Both the position numbers and the translations under genes were made by a program. The notes beneath the pieces were generated by a model. It was not told the origin of the DNA. It saw only the letters and a program-made list of their open reading frames with translations, and did no database searches. Source: Lachnoclostridium sp. An169 (lineage in GTDB: Bacteria; Bacillota; Clostridia; Lachnospirales; Lachnospiraceae). Taken from it: a stretch of 60,993 bases of DNA. The stretch spans positions 1 through 60,993 of the forward strand of contig NZ_NFKT01000029.1 of assembly GCF_002160525.1 (NCBI RefSeq). The letters run 5' to 3'. The number at the start of each line of letters is the position of its first letter. The first letter of the stretch is position 1. This document shows positions 34,074-43,904 of this stretch, piece by piece.

Positions 34074-35789
34074 TCATGAATGCTCCTGATTCCCCTCACC
34101 GATCAGTACCTTTTTCCCCTGAAAAGCAAACCCGTATTTTCTGATATTCTCTTCCGGGATTCCTGCTTCCAGCAGTTCAGTGGCATATCCTTTCTGCTCG
34201 ATCTGCAGGAGAGCACGCTGTACGGTATCTTCCAGTGAATCCTCGTTTCTGGCATCAAATAGTTTGAATTCCAGGATTGCTGCATGGTCATTTGAATTTC
34301 TGGGTCTTAGAATAACGTCGTATCTTCCAAAACCGCTTTCTCTGTTAGATTTGATTTCATATCTGTCAATCAGTTCCACAATCAGCCCGAGCACAAAACC
34401 ATGGTAAAAGCGTTCGGGTTCTTCGTGTCCTTCTGAACCGTTTCCTACATCAAAATAGCTGAATATCCTGCCGGCAACCCGGTTCATGTAGGTGTTCATA
34501 GTCTCTACATCTCCGGAAAGAAATGCTTTGATAAACAGATTGTAATCGCCGGCCGCGGGAGCAAACCAACTGCGCACCATGTTATGGAACATGATTTTAA
34601 CCTCAAAATTGGTAAGCCTTAATTCATAGAGCTGCCTCCATGTCCCATATTCAGATACAGTGGTCCGGATACTGTTCACTGCGAGATAACCACTGGCAAG
34701 GAGGAGGCTCCAGATTGCGCTTTCATCATGATCCAGCTGGGCATATACGATCTGTTCATCCAGTTCCGCAGTGATTGTCTGTCCGTCTAACAGCTGCTCA
34801 AAGGATTCTTTTATCTGTATATTTCCTTCCTGAATCAGCTTCCCGATCAGGCTGTTGCTGCTCGTGTTTGCCCAGTAGGGGGCTGCTGTCTTTTTATCAA
34901 GGTAATTGATGATGGACCAGGGATTGTAGATATCTGTTATATCGCCGAAAGAAAAGCCGTCATACCATTTTTTGACTTCCTTTTCTCTGTCCGTCATGCC
35001 GTACTCTTTTAATGCCTGTAAAACTTCTTTTTCCGTAAACCCAAACTTGTCTGCATATTTTTTTGATGTCGTGGTTACAACTTCCAGATTGTTCAGGTCG
35101 GAAAAGATGGATTCCTTGCTGACTCTTGTGATACCGGTCATCACTGCGCGTTCAAGATAGGGATTGGTTTTAAAAGTGGAATTAAGCAGAGAACGCATAA
35201 ATGACATCAGTTCCTGCCAGAAACCGTTGATATATGCTTCCTGCAGCGGGGTATCATATTCGTCAAGGAGAATAATTGTTTTTCGTCCATACCGGCGGCT
35301 CAGATAATCCGACATTTTCCGCAGCGCGACAGAGGCAGTGCTGTCATTCATAACCGGCGAGACTGCTCTGTATTCTGCTTTTTCATTTTCAGTAAGGAGA
35401 TCGGTTCCCAGCAGATCAGCATGGCGGTCATAGACTTCCTGAATGATCCGGCAGATACTTTCTCTTGCCTGGGCAAATGTAGTTTCTTTTACATTGGCGA
35501 AGCTGATAAAAATAACAGGAAATTTTCCCTGGATATTCCGGAAATTTTCATATGACCAGATCGCCAGCCCTTCAAAGAGGTTCCCTTTTCCGGCATGTTC
35601 CGCCGAAAAAAATTTTTCCAGCATACTCATATTCAGTGTCTTGCCGAATCTTCTGGGACGTGCGATCAGTGTTACAGCATCATCGGAATCCCACCATTCA
35701 CGGATGAATTCGGTTTTATCAATATAAAAGTTATTCTTTTTACGGACAGTTTCGAAATCCTGATGTCCGATTCCCACTGTTCTTGCCAT
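34074..35789 (-). CDS. AAA-ATPase-like / PD-(D/E)XK nuclease-like protein (DUF1703)
   Basis: A 571-residue protein of a family abundant in gut bacteria. The AAA-like part (about 1-230) has Walker A RPRRFGKT near the start and Walker B-like ILLDEYDTP. The C-terminal domain (about 470-560) is PD-(D/E)XK-like, with YDVILRP and ILEFKLF giving the D...ExK signature. The biological role is not settled; a role in DNA handling or selfish DNA is often assumed. A deleted remnant of a relative lies at 47070-47310. Ribosome site weak (GGGGGTAAAAT). Confidence 0.85.
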   Translation of the reverse strand: MARTVGIGHQDFETVRKKNNFYIDKTEFIREWWDSDDAVTLIARPRRFGKTLNMSMLEKFFSAEHAGKGNLFEGLAIWSYENFRNIQGKFPVIFISFANVKETTFAQARESICRIIQEVYDRHADLLGTDLLTENEKAEYRAVSPVMNDSTASVALRKMSDYLSRRYGRKTIILLDEYDTPLQEAYINGFWQELMSFMRSLLNSTFKTNPYLERAVMTGITRVSKESIFSDLNNLEVVTTTSKKYADKFGFTEKEVLQALKEYGMTDREKEVKKWYDGFSFGDITDIYNPWSIINYLDKKTAAPYWANTSSNSLIGKLIQEGNIQIKESFEQLLDGQTITAELDEQIVYAQLDHDESAIWSLLLASGYLAVNSIRTTVSEYGTWRQLYELRLTNFEVKIMFHNMVRSWFAPAAGDYNLFIKAFLSGDVETMNTYMNRVAGRIFSYFDVGNGSEGHEEPERFYHGFVLGLIVELIDRYEIKSNRESGFGRYDVILRPRNSNDHAAILEFKLFDARNEDSLEDTVQRALLQIEQKGYATELLEAGIPEENIRKYGFAFQGKKVLIGEGNQEHS

Positions 35790-35875
35790 ATTTTACCCCC
35801 TGGTTCTATTATTCGGACGGTGAACATAGTGCTTAACCCTTATGGTCTAAGTATAAGTCAGAACCGGGGCGAATA

Positions 35876-35932
35876 CAAGAAAAACAAAAGAAAGCCCCGC
35901 CTCCGGATATCTCTGATTCATCCGGAAACGGG
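35876..35932 (-). terminator. Terminator after the bL25 gene
   Basis: On the minus strand CCCGTTTCCGGAT pairs imperfectly with ATCCGGAGGCGGGG, followed by CTTTCTTTTGTTTTT. A second small hairpin lies at about 35940-35957. Confidence 0.8.
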
Positions 35933-36022
35933 ACCTTCGATGCGCCTTTGCAGGCGCAGAATTTATAAAATTTATGATTCTGTATTATTTATATGATCCA
36001 ACAGATGACCGAAAGCGGGGCA

Positions 36023-36616
36023 TTACTCTGCAGCGGCTTCCTCGTCTGTCTCCTCACCTACGTCAGCAGCTGATGCATGAACCTCGGTAATTGTTACAAC
36101 AGTTGCTTCCAGATCTGTGGACAGATCAACATCTTTATCTTTTGCAATGTCAAGATCTTTCACACGGATTGTATCTCCGACTTTCAGATCTCCCACATCC
36201 AGTTCGATTTTCTCTACCAGTGCGGACGGAAGTGCTTTGAATGCAACTTCATGCAGCATCTGCTGCGGCACTCCTGCAACAAGCTTGTCCAGATTTACCA
36301 GATGGATCTCTGCAACAGAATGTACTTTCTCACCGCTTACGAGAGCCTGGAAATCGATCTCATCGACCTGGCCTTTGAGCGGATTGTAATCTACTTCTTT
36401 AATCAGCGCGTCGTATGTCTGACCTTCTACTTCAAGCATCACCTGTCCGCCTTTGCCCTCTTCCTTGAGCAGACGTTCTACTGCGGATTTCTCCATCTTC
36501 AGGGGGATGCTTTCTTTCATTTCACGGCCAAATATACAGCCCGTAACAAATCCCTCACGTCTGAGTTTTTTTGCTTTGATTGACATGTCTCTTCTTTCAG
36601 CTTTTAAAGTATTCAT
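36023..36616 (-). CDS. ctc: Ribosomal protein bL25 / general stress protein Ctc
   Basis: A 197-residue bL25 of the long CTC form: an N-terminal L25 domain (about 5-90) that binds 5S rRNA, and a C-terminal beta domain (about 95-180) with an acidic Ala/Glu tail. Begins MNTLKAERR with a GGAG site upstream. Single gene with its own terminator. In Bacillus the homologue is stress induced; nothing in the sequence proves that here. Confidence 0.92.
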   Translation of the reverse strand: MNTLKAERRDMSIKAKKLRREGFVTGCIFGREMKESIPLKMEKSAVERLLKEEGKGGQVMLEVEGQTYDALIKEVDYNPLKGQVDEIDFQALVSGEKVHSVAEIHLVNLDKLVAGVPQQMLHEVAFKALPSALVEKIELDVGDLKVGDTIRVKDLDIAKDKDVDLSTDLEATVVTITEVHASAADVGEETDEEAAAE

Positions 36617-36914
36617 TTATCTTTTCCTCCAATCACTGAACTACGTTTTTTCTTTGTTACACTTATAATATAGCACTACATGTCAAGAGGGACGAAATTA
36701 ACATAATCGGGCAAAAAATTGATCTTTTTTATTCTCTGAACAGGAAAATACCGTTATGCAGCGGATTCGGTCCGCATGCCGGCACAGTTTTCCCTTCGGG
36801 AAGGTTTTCTTTGGAAAATGCGCCCGCTGTCTTTCGAAAAGGATACAGAAAAGATATAATGATCCTGTATCATAAAGACAGAAAAAGAAAACGGCTGAAT
36901 GTGAGGGGACGGAT
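36617..36914. other. Gene-free region between ctc and the second response regulator
   Basis: About 300 bases without a gene. It contains the divergent promoters: an extended -10 TGCTATATT on the minus strand at about 36665-36675 for ctc, and TATAAT at 36855-36860 on the plus strand. Small hairpins occur at about 36765-36800 (GCGGA/TCCGC and CCCTTCGGG). Confidence 0.4.
36842..36871 (+). promoter_or_regulatory. -10 element flanked by an inverted repeat
   Basis: GATACAG (36842-36848) and CTGTATC (36865-36871) flank TATAAT (36855-36860). A regulator bound here would cover the promoter of the downstream two-component genes; autoregulation is plausible (inference). Confidence 0.45.
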
Positions 36915-37622
36915 ATGAGGAACGAAACGGAAAACGGCGGAAAGCCTAAGCTGCTTGTTGTGGAGGACGACCTGCTTCTGGCGGAAGCGGTGAATGATTA
37001 TTTTACGGGAAAGGGATGGCAGGTCAGGGAAGCCCATGACGGTGAGACGGCTCTTGAGATGGCAGAGCGGGATTCCTGGCAGATGGTTCTCCTGGATGTT
37101 ATGCTCCCGGGAAAAGACGGGTTTGAAGTTTGCAGACAATTGAGGGAGTTAAGCGACGTGCCGGTATTCTTCATCACAGCGCGGGTGATGGAGGAGGATG
37201 AACTGCGCGGCTATGCTTCCGGGGCAGATGACTATGTAACGAAACCGTTTTCCCTGCCTGTGCTGTATGCGAAAGTCATGGCGATGATGGGGCGGATGCG
37301 GGGAGAACTTCCCATGGAGAGCATGGAGAGGCTGACGAGAGGCGGTGTGGAGATCAATTTCCGTACACGGGAAGTCCGGATCCGGGGGCATGTGGTACAG
37401 CTCCCGCCGAAAGAGTATGATCTTCTGCACTTTTTTCTGGAGAATCCGAACCGGGTATTCACCAGAGAGCAGCTTCTGATCCGTTTCTGGGGCTATGATT
37501 TCGAGGGGAATGAGCGGGTGGTGGACAATCATATCAAAAAGCTCAGGAAAGCCCTGGAAGGCAGCGGGTGCAGGATCCGGACCGAGCGGAAGGCCGGGTA
37601 CAGACTGGAGGTGTCTTTATGA
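36915..37622 (+). CDS. OmpR/PhoB-family response regulator
   Basis: A 235-residue regulator. Receiver (about 10-125) with E17-D18-D19, phospho-acceptor D61 (LLDVMLPG) and the KPF lysine; winged helix (about 140-235) ending VVDNHIKKLRKAL. The ATG follows GAGGGGA. It overlaps the kinase gene by ATGA, so translation is coupled. Target genes unknown. Confidence 0.93.
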   Translation: MRNETENGGKPKLLVVEDDLLLAEAVNDYFTGKGWQVREAHDGETALEMAERDSWQMVLLDVMLPGKDGFEVCRQLRELSDVPVFFITARVMEEDELRGYASGADDYVTKPFSLPVLYAKVMAMMGRMRGELPMESMERLTRGGVEINFRTREVRIRGHVVQLPPKEYDLLHFFLENPNRVFTREQLLIRFWGYDFEGNERVVDNHIKKLRKALEGSGCRIRTERKAGYRLEVSL

Positions 37623-39421
37623 GGAAGAAGGATATAAACCGGAAAGAGAGGGAAACAGGCAGGAAAAAGAAGGTGACAAATAGAAAAATGCGGGGAACAG
37701 CGATACTGACTTTTGCTGCCCTGTATCTGCTGAGTATGGGGCTTATGACATGGCTTGTACAGGAGAGTTACGCTGCTGAGTTTCAAAGCGATGCTGCCGC
37801 GGTGGCAGAGCAGATTAAACAGAATGCGGAGAGCGGAATCATTTCCCTGCAGGAGATGGGGATGGCAGAAGATGAGGAACGTGTGACAGACAGCCTTTAT
37901 GCTGCCATCGGGAGAGGACTTGCAGGCTGGAATTCCCGGTATCATCTGCTCTCTGCGGGGATATATGACAGTGAGGGGAGGCTTGCCGCCAAGTCATGCA
38001 GTCTGCTGGTGGCGGCAATTTACGGAGAGAACGGAAATGAATACGAGAGAACCTTTAATCTGGACGAATATATGGCGGAGGACGATCTGAATACACTGGC
38101 GGAATACTGGACAGCCCCGGATTCGGGAATCGGAATGAACTTTTATCTGACACGCAATGGCGAGGATCTTCGTCTTATCGCGGTGATGAAAAATTACGAA
38201 AGCCTGACAGAGCCGGGAGAATATGCGACAAAGACAGAGTGGTACTGGCAGAATCCAGATATTCAGACAGGGGACACATCTGACAGAATCGCAGTAAATC
38301 ACTGGAGAACGGCGCTGTTTCTGCCGGGAGCCGCACAGAGGCAGGAGGATCCCGGCACAGATTTGTGGCGGCAGTGGAAGGAGAAACAGGAGAAAGATCC
38401 TTTCCCGGAGAAGATCCGCTCCGGATATCAGGAAAATGGAGATTTTGCAGTCTATGCGGAGGAGCAGAAGCTGGCTGAAACAGGTGCTCAGCGGATGATC
38501 TGGATCCCGCATCCGGAAAACGAATCGGGAAATGCTGTCGGGGACGGAGATCTTGCAGAAAAAGAACTGTCTGAGTTTGGAACGTACTACACGCTCTTCG
38601 TCCGTTCCAACGCTCATCCCTGGTTGGCAGCCATGGATTATCTGAAATATGTCTACCTGGGCAGTCTCCTCTTTGCGGCGGCCTGTGCGGTCATTCTGAT
38701 TATTGCGATGGAGCGCACCTACCGCCAGAGAGCGCAGATGGAGGAGCGCCGCCGGGATTTTACCAACGCCATGGCACATGAGATGAAGACTCCTCTGAGT
38801 GTGATAAGGGGATTTGCGGAGAATCTTCTGGACAATCCCGACACGGAGAAACGGGATTATTATTTGCAGCAGATGATCAGCCAGACGGAGGAAATGGACG
38901 GTCTGGTGAAAGAGATGATCCGTATCTCCAGGCTGGATTCGGAAAAACTGGTGATAAAGAAAGAACAGGTGTCACTCAGGAAGATTCTGGAAGATGAGAC
39001 TTCCGGGCTTGCGGAGCAGGCAGAACACATCAGAGTGTTATGCAGTTATGAAAGTGATATTTTCCTGGAAGGTGACCGGGAGCTTCTGACTCTGGCATTC
39101 CGGAATCTTCTGTCAAATGCAGCCGTCTATAACCGTCCGGATGGAGAGATCCGTATCTGTCTGACAGGGGAGAAATGTGTGATTGAGAACACGGGAGACA
39201 ATATTTCCCCGGAGGATCTGCCCCATGTCTGCGAGATGTTCTACACCGGAAACAGGAGCCGCAGCAGGGAGAAATACAGCGAAGAGAAGAAAACTGCCGG
39301 GGAAAGGCATTTCGGCCTGGGGCTGTATCTGGCAGAAAGGATTCTGCAGCTCCACGGGATGAAGCTGCAGATTGAAAATATTGCCGACGGCGTGCGGGTG
39401 ACGGTGAGGAGGGGATTATAA
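37619..39421 (+). CDS. Sensor histidine kinase
   Basis: A 600-residue kinase. Two membrane helices (about 24-44 and about 345-365) bracket a large extracellular sensor region of about 300 residues with no recognised domain. Then HisKA with phospho-acceptor H387 ([13 protein letters not shown]) and an ATPase domain with [10 protein letters not shown] and [13 protein letters not shown]. The ATG at 37619 overlaps the regulator stop and has CTGGAGG upstream; a longer in-frame start was rejected. Its stop codon is adjacent to that of hcp on the other strand. Confidence 0.92.
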   Translation: MRKKDINRKERETGRKKKVTNRKMRGTAILTFAALYLLSMGLMTWLVQESYAAEFQSDAAAVAEQIKQNAESGIISLQEMGMAEDEERVTDSLYAAIGRGLAGWNSRYHLLSAGIYDSEGRLAAKSCSLLVAAIYGENGNEYERTFNLDEYMAEDDLNTLAEYWTAPDSGIGMNFYLTRNGEDLRLIAVMKNYESLTEPGEYATKTEWYWQNPDIQTGDTSDRIAVNHWRTALFLPGAAQRQEDPGTDLWRQWKEKQEKDPFPEKIRSGYQENGDFAVYAEEQKLAETGAQRMIWIPHPENESGNAVGDGDLAEKELSEFGTYYTLFVRSNAHPWLAAMDYLKYVYLGSLLFAAACAVILIIAMERTYRQRAQMEERRRDFTNAMAHEMKTPLSVIRGFAENLLDNPDTEKRDYYLQQMISQTEEMDGLVKEMIRISRLDSEKLVIKKEQVSLRKILEDETSGLAEQAEHIRVLCSYESDIFLEGDRELLTLAFRNLLSNAAVYNRPDGEIRICLTGEKCVIENTGDNISPEDLPHVCEMFYTGNRSRSREKYSEEKKTAGERHFGLGLYLAERILQLHGMKLQIENIADGVRVTVRRGL

Positions 39422-41068
39422 CAGCACCTTCAGGTCATCCTCCACAGTCCCGATCCCCGCGATGCCGAATGTCTTTACGAGAATATCTGCCACGTTGGGC
39501 GAGAGAAAAGCGGGAAGCGTTGGCCCCAGATGAATGTTTTTGACACCCAGATACAGCAGAGCGAGGAGGACAATCACCGCTTTCTGTTCATACCAGGCGA
39601 TATTGTAGGAGATGGGCAGCTCGTTGATGTCGTCAAGCCCGAACACTTCCTTCAATTTCAGGGCAATGACTGCCAGGGAGTAGGAGTCGTTGCACTGTCC
39701 GGCGTCCAGGACGCGGGGAATTCCGTTGATATCTCCGAGGTCAAGTTTGTTATATTTATATTTGGCGCATCCGGCGGTCAGGATTACAGTATCCTTCGGA
39801 AGTGCTTTCGCAAAATCGGTATAGTAGTTCCGTGACTTTGCCCGTCCGTCACAGCCTGCCATGACGATGAATCTGCGGATGGCGCCGGACTTTACCGCCT
39901 CAACGATCTGGTCTGCCAGGGCGAGAACCTGTGCATGGGCAAATCCTCCGGTGATCTCTCCCTGCTCCAGTTCAGTGGGCGGTGCACAGTGTTTTGCATG
40001 TTCAATAAGGACGGAGAAATCTTTCTTCTCTCCCGGGCCTCCCGGAATGTGGCGGCAGCCGGGATATCCTGCGGCTCCGGTGGTGTACAGTCTGTCTTTG
40101 TAGCTGTCCCTTGGCGGCACGATACAGTTGGTTGTCATGAGTACAGGACCGTTGAAGCTCTCGAACTCTTCTTTCTGTTTCCACCATGCATTTCCGTAAT
40201 TCCCGATAAAATTCGTATATTTCTTAAATGCGGGATAGTAGTGGGCGGGCAGCATTTCCGAGTGGGTATATACGTCCACGCCGGTTCCCTGCGTCTGTTC
40301 GAGAAGCATTTCCAGATCCCGCAGATCGTGTCCGGACACCAGGATGCCGGGGCGGTTTCCCACGCCAAGCTTTACCCGGGTAATCTCCGGATTTCCGTAG
40401 GCGGAAGTATTGGCTCTGTCCAGAAGAGCCATGCCGTCCACTCCGTATTTTCCGGTTTCCATGGCAAGGGAAACCAGGTCGTCGGCAGAGAGGGAATCAT
40501 CCAGAGTAGCAGCCAGGGCGTGCTGGATAAATGCGTCCGTTTCCGGGTTGTCTGCAAGCAGGGCGTTTGCGTGTTTCGTGTAGGCGGCGAGCCCTTTCAG
40601 CCCATAGGTGATCAGCTCCCGGAGACTGCGGATATCCTCGTCTTCTGTGGCAAGAACGCCAACAGTTTTTGCCTTTGTTTCAAACTGATCTTCACTGCCT
40701 TTCCACAGGGCAGCTTCCGGCAGAACGGCAGTATCGCTGACCTGCGAGAGAAGCGTTTCTTTTACTTCCAGCGTTTCCCGGATTTTTGCCGTGATGGCTT
40801 CTTTATCAAAATTTGCATTGGTAATGGTCATGAAAAGATTTGTTGTGATCAGATGATTTACCGCCGGGGAGATTTTTCCGGTGTCTCCGCCTTCTCCGCT
40901 GTTCTCCCGGCGGAGCTGCGAGGTCACTGCGGAGAGCCCCTTTGTCACATATACGAGCAGATCCTGCATGGCGGCGGCATCCGGTGTTTTCCCACAGACG
41001 CCGGACATGGTGCAGCCTTTGCATCCCGCGGTTTCCTGGCACTGATAACAGAACATTCTATTTTCCAT
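39416..41068 (-). CDS. hcp: Hydroxylamine reductase / hybrid cluster protein
   Basis: A 550-residue prismane protein. N-terminal cluster cysteines in [21 protein letters not shown] (C7, C10, C19, C25), then the hybrid-cluster ligands, including [23 protein letters not shown] and [10 protein letters not shown]. Hcp acts in nitric oxide and hydroxylamine detoxification under anaerobic conditions. The start at 41068 has AAAGGAG; the longer reading frame upstream was rejected. It lies divergent from a Crp/Fnr regulator with a shared operator, the usual HcpR-type arrangement. Confidence 0.95.
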   Translation of the reverse strand: MENRMFCYQCQETAGCKGCTMSGVCGKTPDAAAMQDLLVYVTKGLSAVTSQLRRENSGEGGDTGKISPAVNHLITTNLFMTITNANFDKEAITAKIRETLEVKETLLSQVSDTAVLPEAALWKGSEDQFETKAKTVGVLATEDEDIRSLRELITYGLKGLAAYTKHANALLADNPETDAFIQHALAATLDDSLSADDLVSLAMETGKYGVDGMALLDRANTSAYGNPEITRVKLGVGNRPGILVSGHDLRDLEMLLEQTQGTGVDVYTHSEMLPAHYYPAFKKYTNFIGNYGNAWWKQKEEFESFNGPVLMTTNCIVPPRDSYKDRLYTTGAAGYPGCRHIPGGPGEKKDFSVLIEHAKHCAPPTELEQGEITGGFAHAQVLALADQIVEAVKSGAIRRFIVMAGCDGRAKSRNYYTDFAKALPKDTVILTAGCAKYKYNKLDLGDINGIPRVLDAGQCNDSYSLAVIALKLKEVFGLDDINELPISYNIAWYEQKAVIVLLALLYLGVKNIHLGPTLPAFLSPNVADILVKTFGIAGIGTVEDDLKVLL

Positions 41069-41114
41069 ACTGTATTGTCTCCTTTGAAAAAAATTTAAGC
41101 CTTGTGCGGCTCTG

Positions 41115-41163
41115 TGATGTGAGTATAATAAAAACATACGGAGAATTCTGTTGTTAAAACAAC
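41115..41163. promoter_or_regulatory. hcp promoter with Crp/Fnr-type operator
   Basis: GTTGTT (41150-41155) and AACAAC (41158-41163) form a dyad centred at 41156.5. The minus-strand -10 TATACT (41122-41127) has no good -35. Predicted start of hcp RNA is near 41115, putting the dyad at about -41.5, the classic class II activator position. The dyad also touches the ribosome site of the regulator gene, so the regulator may repress itself (inference). Confidence 0.6.
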
Positions 41164-41178
41164 AAAAAAGGAGAAAAA

Positions 41179-41844
41179 ATGAATTACCAGAAATTGTCGC
41201 AAACGGTTCTTTTTCAGGGAACAGATGCAGCGGAAACAGAGAGAATGCTGAAATGCCTCGGCGCGGAGGAAAGACATTTTGATAAAGAGGAGACGGTCCT
41301 TCATATGGGAGATACGGTCACGTCGCTGGGCGTTGTGATCTCCGGCAGCGTGATTATTGAAAATGACGATGTATGGGGTAACCGGACGATCCTGGACCAT
41401 GTGGGGCAGGGAGGAATATTTGCAGAGACTTATGCATGTGTTCCGGGAGAGAAGCTGATGGTCAGTGTGGTAGCTGCGGAACAGACGGATATCCTGTTCC
41501 TGAACGTGGCGCGGATTCTCAGAACCTGTCCGGATTCCTGCGGCTCCCACAGCAGGCTGATCCGCAATCTGCTTGCCGTTTCCGCCAGGAAAAACCTGAA
41601 TCTCTCCCGGAAAATCTTCCATACATCTTCCAAAACCATCCGGGGGCGCCTACTGTCCTACCTGTCCTGGCAGGCGTTGCAGTGCGGCGGGGCAGAGTTC
41701 GATATTCCCTATAACCGGCAGCAGCTTGCCGATTATCTGGGCGTGGACCGGTCGGCTCTCTCGAATGAGCTGGGACGGATGCAGAAAGACGGTCTGATCC
41801 GGGTAAAGAGAAATCATTTTGTCCTGTCGGACGGGATAGAATGA
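41179..41844 (+). CDS. Crp/Fnr-family regulator, HcpR-like
   Basis: A 221-residue regulator. An N-terminal cyclic-nucleotide-type beta roll (about 20-125) with a dimer helix, and a C-terminal Crp helix-turn-helix (about 150-215: [29 protein letters not shown]). No Fnr-type cysteine cluster at the N-terminus. The position opposite hcp, with a dyad between them, points to an HcpR-type nitrosative-stress activator. Good AGGAG site at 41167. Confidence 0.88.
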   Translation: MNYQKLSQTVLFQGTDAAETERMLKCLGAEERHFDKEETVLHMGDTVTSLGVVISGSVIIENDDVWGNRTILDHVGQGGIFAETYACVPGEKLMVSVVAAEQTDILFLNVARILRTCPDSCGSHSRLIRNLLAVSARKNLNLSRKIFHTSSKTIRGRLLSYLSWQALQCGGAEFDIPYNRQQLADYLGVDRSALSNELGRMQKDGLIRVKRNHFVLSDGIE

Positions 41845-41906
41845 CGGCAAATGCAGCGGAAAAGTGTGAAATATCTGTGCATTCAATGAAATGATTCTAA
41901 AATCCG

Positions 41907-41934
41907 TTGACTTCCGGCATCGGTGTGTTACTAT
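41907..41934 (+). promoter_or_regulatory. Promoter of the second dnaK
   Basis: TTGACT (41907-41912), a 16-base spacer, TACTAT (41929-41934), about 30 bases before the ATG. No CIRCE element is seen, so HrcA control is unlikely. Confidence 0.55.
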
Positions 41935-41966
41935 TTTTTACAGATTGAAAGCGAGGTTATATCACA

Positions 41967-43724
41967 ATGGGAAAAGTAATAGGAATCGACCTGGGGACGA
42001 CAAACAGCTGTGTGTCCGTCGTGGAAAATGACAAGCCGGTTATCATACCGGCATCATCCGGCAGCATGACTACGCCAAGTATTGTTGCATTTACCAAAAA
42101 AGGAGAGCGCCTGGTGGGAGAGAGTGCAAGACGCCAGGCAGTGACCAATCCGGAGCGGACGATCAGCTCCATCAAGAGGCAGATGGGTACGGACTGGGTA
42201 TGCCGGATTGACGGAAAAGACTACCGGCCCCAGACCATCAGCGCCATGATTCTGATGCAGCTTAAGAAAGATGCGGAAGAGTTTATCGGGGAGACAGTGA
42301 ACGATGCGGTGATTACCGTGCCGGCTTATTTTAACGATGTGCAGAGACAGGCAACCAAGGACGCGGGCAGGATCGCGGGGCTGAATGTCCTGCGTATTAT
42401 CAACGAGCCTACCAGCGCGGCGCTGGCATACGGGCTGAACCACGGGGAACCCCAGAAGGTTATGGTCTACGATCTGGGAGGAGGAACCTTTGATGTGTCT
42501 GTTATTGAGATCGGCGAGGGTGTTATCGAGGTTCTGGCAACGGCCGGGGATAACCATCTGGGCGGTGATGATTTTGACGCGAGGGTAACGGATTGGCTGG
42601 TGGATCAGATCCGGAATCAGTATCACTGCGATGTGCGGCGTGATTTTGCAGCCATGCAGAGGGTCAGGGATGCAGCCGAGCAGGCAAAGAAGGAGCTGTC
42701 GGCGTCCCAGAGTACGGAGATCGTTCTTCCCTATCTGACCATGGAGAAGGGGGAACCGGTCCACGTGGACCTTACGCTGACCCGGGCACAGTTTGAAAAA
42801 ATGATAAACGATCTGATCGAGAGAACAGCGGATCCGGTGCGCAATGCTCTTAATGACGCCCATATCCAGCCGTCACAGCTGGGGCGTGTCCTTCTGGTAG
42901 GAGGTTCTACGAGAATTCCGGCGGTACAGGAAAAGGTAAGGCTTCTGACAGGAAAAGAGCCTTCGAAAAATATCAACCCGGATGAATGTGTTGCCCAGGG
43001 CGCGGCGATCATGGGAAGCACCCTCCAGGGCAAAGGCCTGATTGCGGCGGGGACCGGGCAGGAACTGCTCCTTCTCGATGTGACACCCTTAAGCCTTTCC
43101 ATCGAAACGGTGGGAGGTGTTGCCACCAGGCTTGTGGGGAGAAATACGACCCTGCCCACCAGATATTCCCGGATCTTTTCTACTGCGGCGCCGTTTCAGA
43201 GAAATGTGGAGATCAACGTCCTTCAGGGAGAACGTCCCATGGCGAGAGACAACAAGTCGATCGGCAAGTTTAAGCTGAAAGGGATTAAGCCTGCGCCTGC
43301 GGGCGTGCCCCAGATCGAGGTTACATTTGATATCGATGCCAACGGTATCCTGAAAGTCTCTGCAAAGGATCTGGATATGGGAAAAGAACAGTCCATTACC
43401 ATCACGGCAAACGACAGGATGTCCGAGGACGAGATCCAGCAGGCGATTCACGACGCTCAGAACTATGCGGCCCAGGATCAGGTGCGCCTGGATGCGGCCG
43501 AGCTTCTGAACGAATCCCAGAGGCTTCTTAACCAGACAGAGCAGACGGTGCGGAGCATGGGAAAACAGCTCGACAAACAGAGGAAGAAACAGATCAAGGC
43601 GGACAGCAGCACCCTGCAGAAAATGGTGTCGAAGTGCAGACTGGATAAGGTGACGGAGGCGGAAGTCGCGGAGATACGGGCGGCGAAGCAGAAACTGGAG
43701 GAGAGTACGGCGGGGATTGTATGA
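41967..43724 (+). CDS. DnaK-type Hsp70 chaperone, stand-alone paralogue
   Basis: A 585-residue Hsp70. The ATPase domain (about 1-360) has [39 protein letters not shown] and [10 protein letters not shown]. The substrate-binding domain (about 365-510) has [13 protein letters not shown] and the helical lid is shorter than in the main DnaK. The acidic EEVD-like tail typical of long forms is absent. No grpE, dnaJ or hrcA nearby. Likely a specialised second DnaK rather than the housekeeping one (inference). GAGGT ribosome site. Confidence 0.9.
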   Translation: MGKVIGIDLGTTNSCVSVVENDKPVIIPASSGSMTTPSIVAFTKKGERLVGESARRQAVTNPERTISSIKRQMGTDWVCRIDGKDYRPQTISAMILMQLKKDAEEFIGETVNDAVITVPAYFNDVQRQATKDAGRIAGLNVLRIINEPTSAALAYGLNHGEPQKVMVYDLGGGTFDVSVIEIGEGVIEVLATAGDNHLGGDDFDARVTDWLVDQIRNQYHCDVRRDFAAMQRVRDAAEQAKKELSASQSTEIVLPYLTMEKGEPVHVDLTLTRAQFEKMINDLIERTADPVRNALNDAHIQPSQLGRVLLVGGSTRIPAVQEKVRLLTGKEPSKNINPDECVAQGAAIMGSTLQGKGLIAAGTGQELLLLDVTPLSLSIETVGGVATRLVGRNTTLPTRYSRIFSTAAPFQRNVEINVLQGERPMARDNKSIGKFKLKGIKPAPAGVPQIEVTFDIDANGILKVSAKDLDMGKEQSITITANDRMSEDEIQQAIHDAQNYAAQDQVRLDAAELLNESQRLLNQTEQTVRSMGKQLDKQRKKQIKADSSTLQKMVSKCRLDKVTEAEVAEIRAAKQKLEESTAGIV

Positions 43725-43749
43725 GTGAAAACCGGACAAAAATCGAAAA

Positions 43750-43827
43750 GTGTCAAAAAATGTAACAATTTGTTATAAACTGTCCGATTTTTTGACACCG
43801 GAAGATTTTTGCCCGGTGATTTTTTTG
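43750..43827 (+). terminator. Overlapping hairpins: dnaK terminator, promoter and leader terminator
   Basis: GTGTCAAAAAAT (43750-43761) pairs with ATTTTTTGACAC (43787-43798). A second hairpin CACCGG/CCGGTG (43796-43818) followed by ATTTTTTT is a typical terminator. Between them a promoter fits: TGTCAA (43751-43756), 17 bases, TATAAA (43774-43779), with the dyad TAACAA-T-TTGTTA (43763-43775) over it. The second terminator would then lie in the leader of the radical SAM gene and could attenuate it (inference). Confidence 0.6.
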
Positions 43828-43904
43828 CCCGGAAGACCTAAAATATTTCTGAATTAAGAAAAACCATAAATAAACAGCACAATACGAAAGAGAGGTCTTT
43901 TTTA

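Noticed and set aside
36717..36900. Short plus-strand open frame between ctc and the response regulator
   Set aside because: No ribosome site and no recognisable protein features.
40002..41098. Open frames opposite hcp, including a 387-residue plus-strand frame
   Set aside because: Shadows of the well supported hcp gene.
41845..41966. CIRCE element before the second dnaK
   Set aside because: No TTAGCACTC-N9-GAGTGCTAA-like repeat is present.
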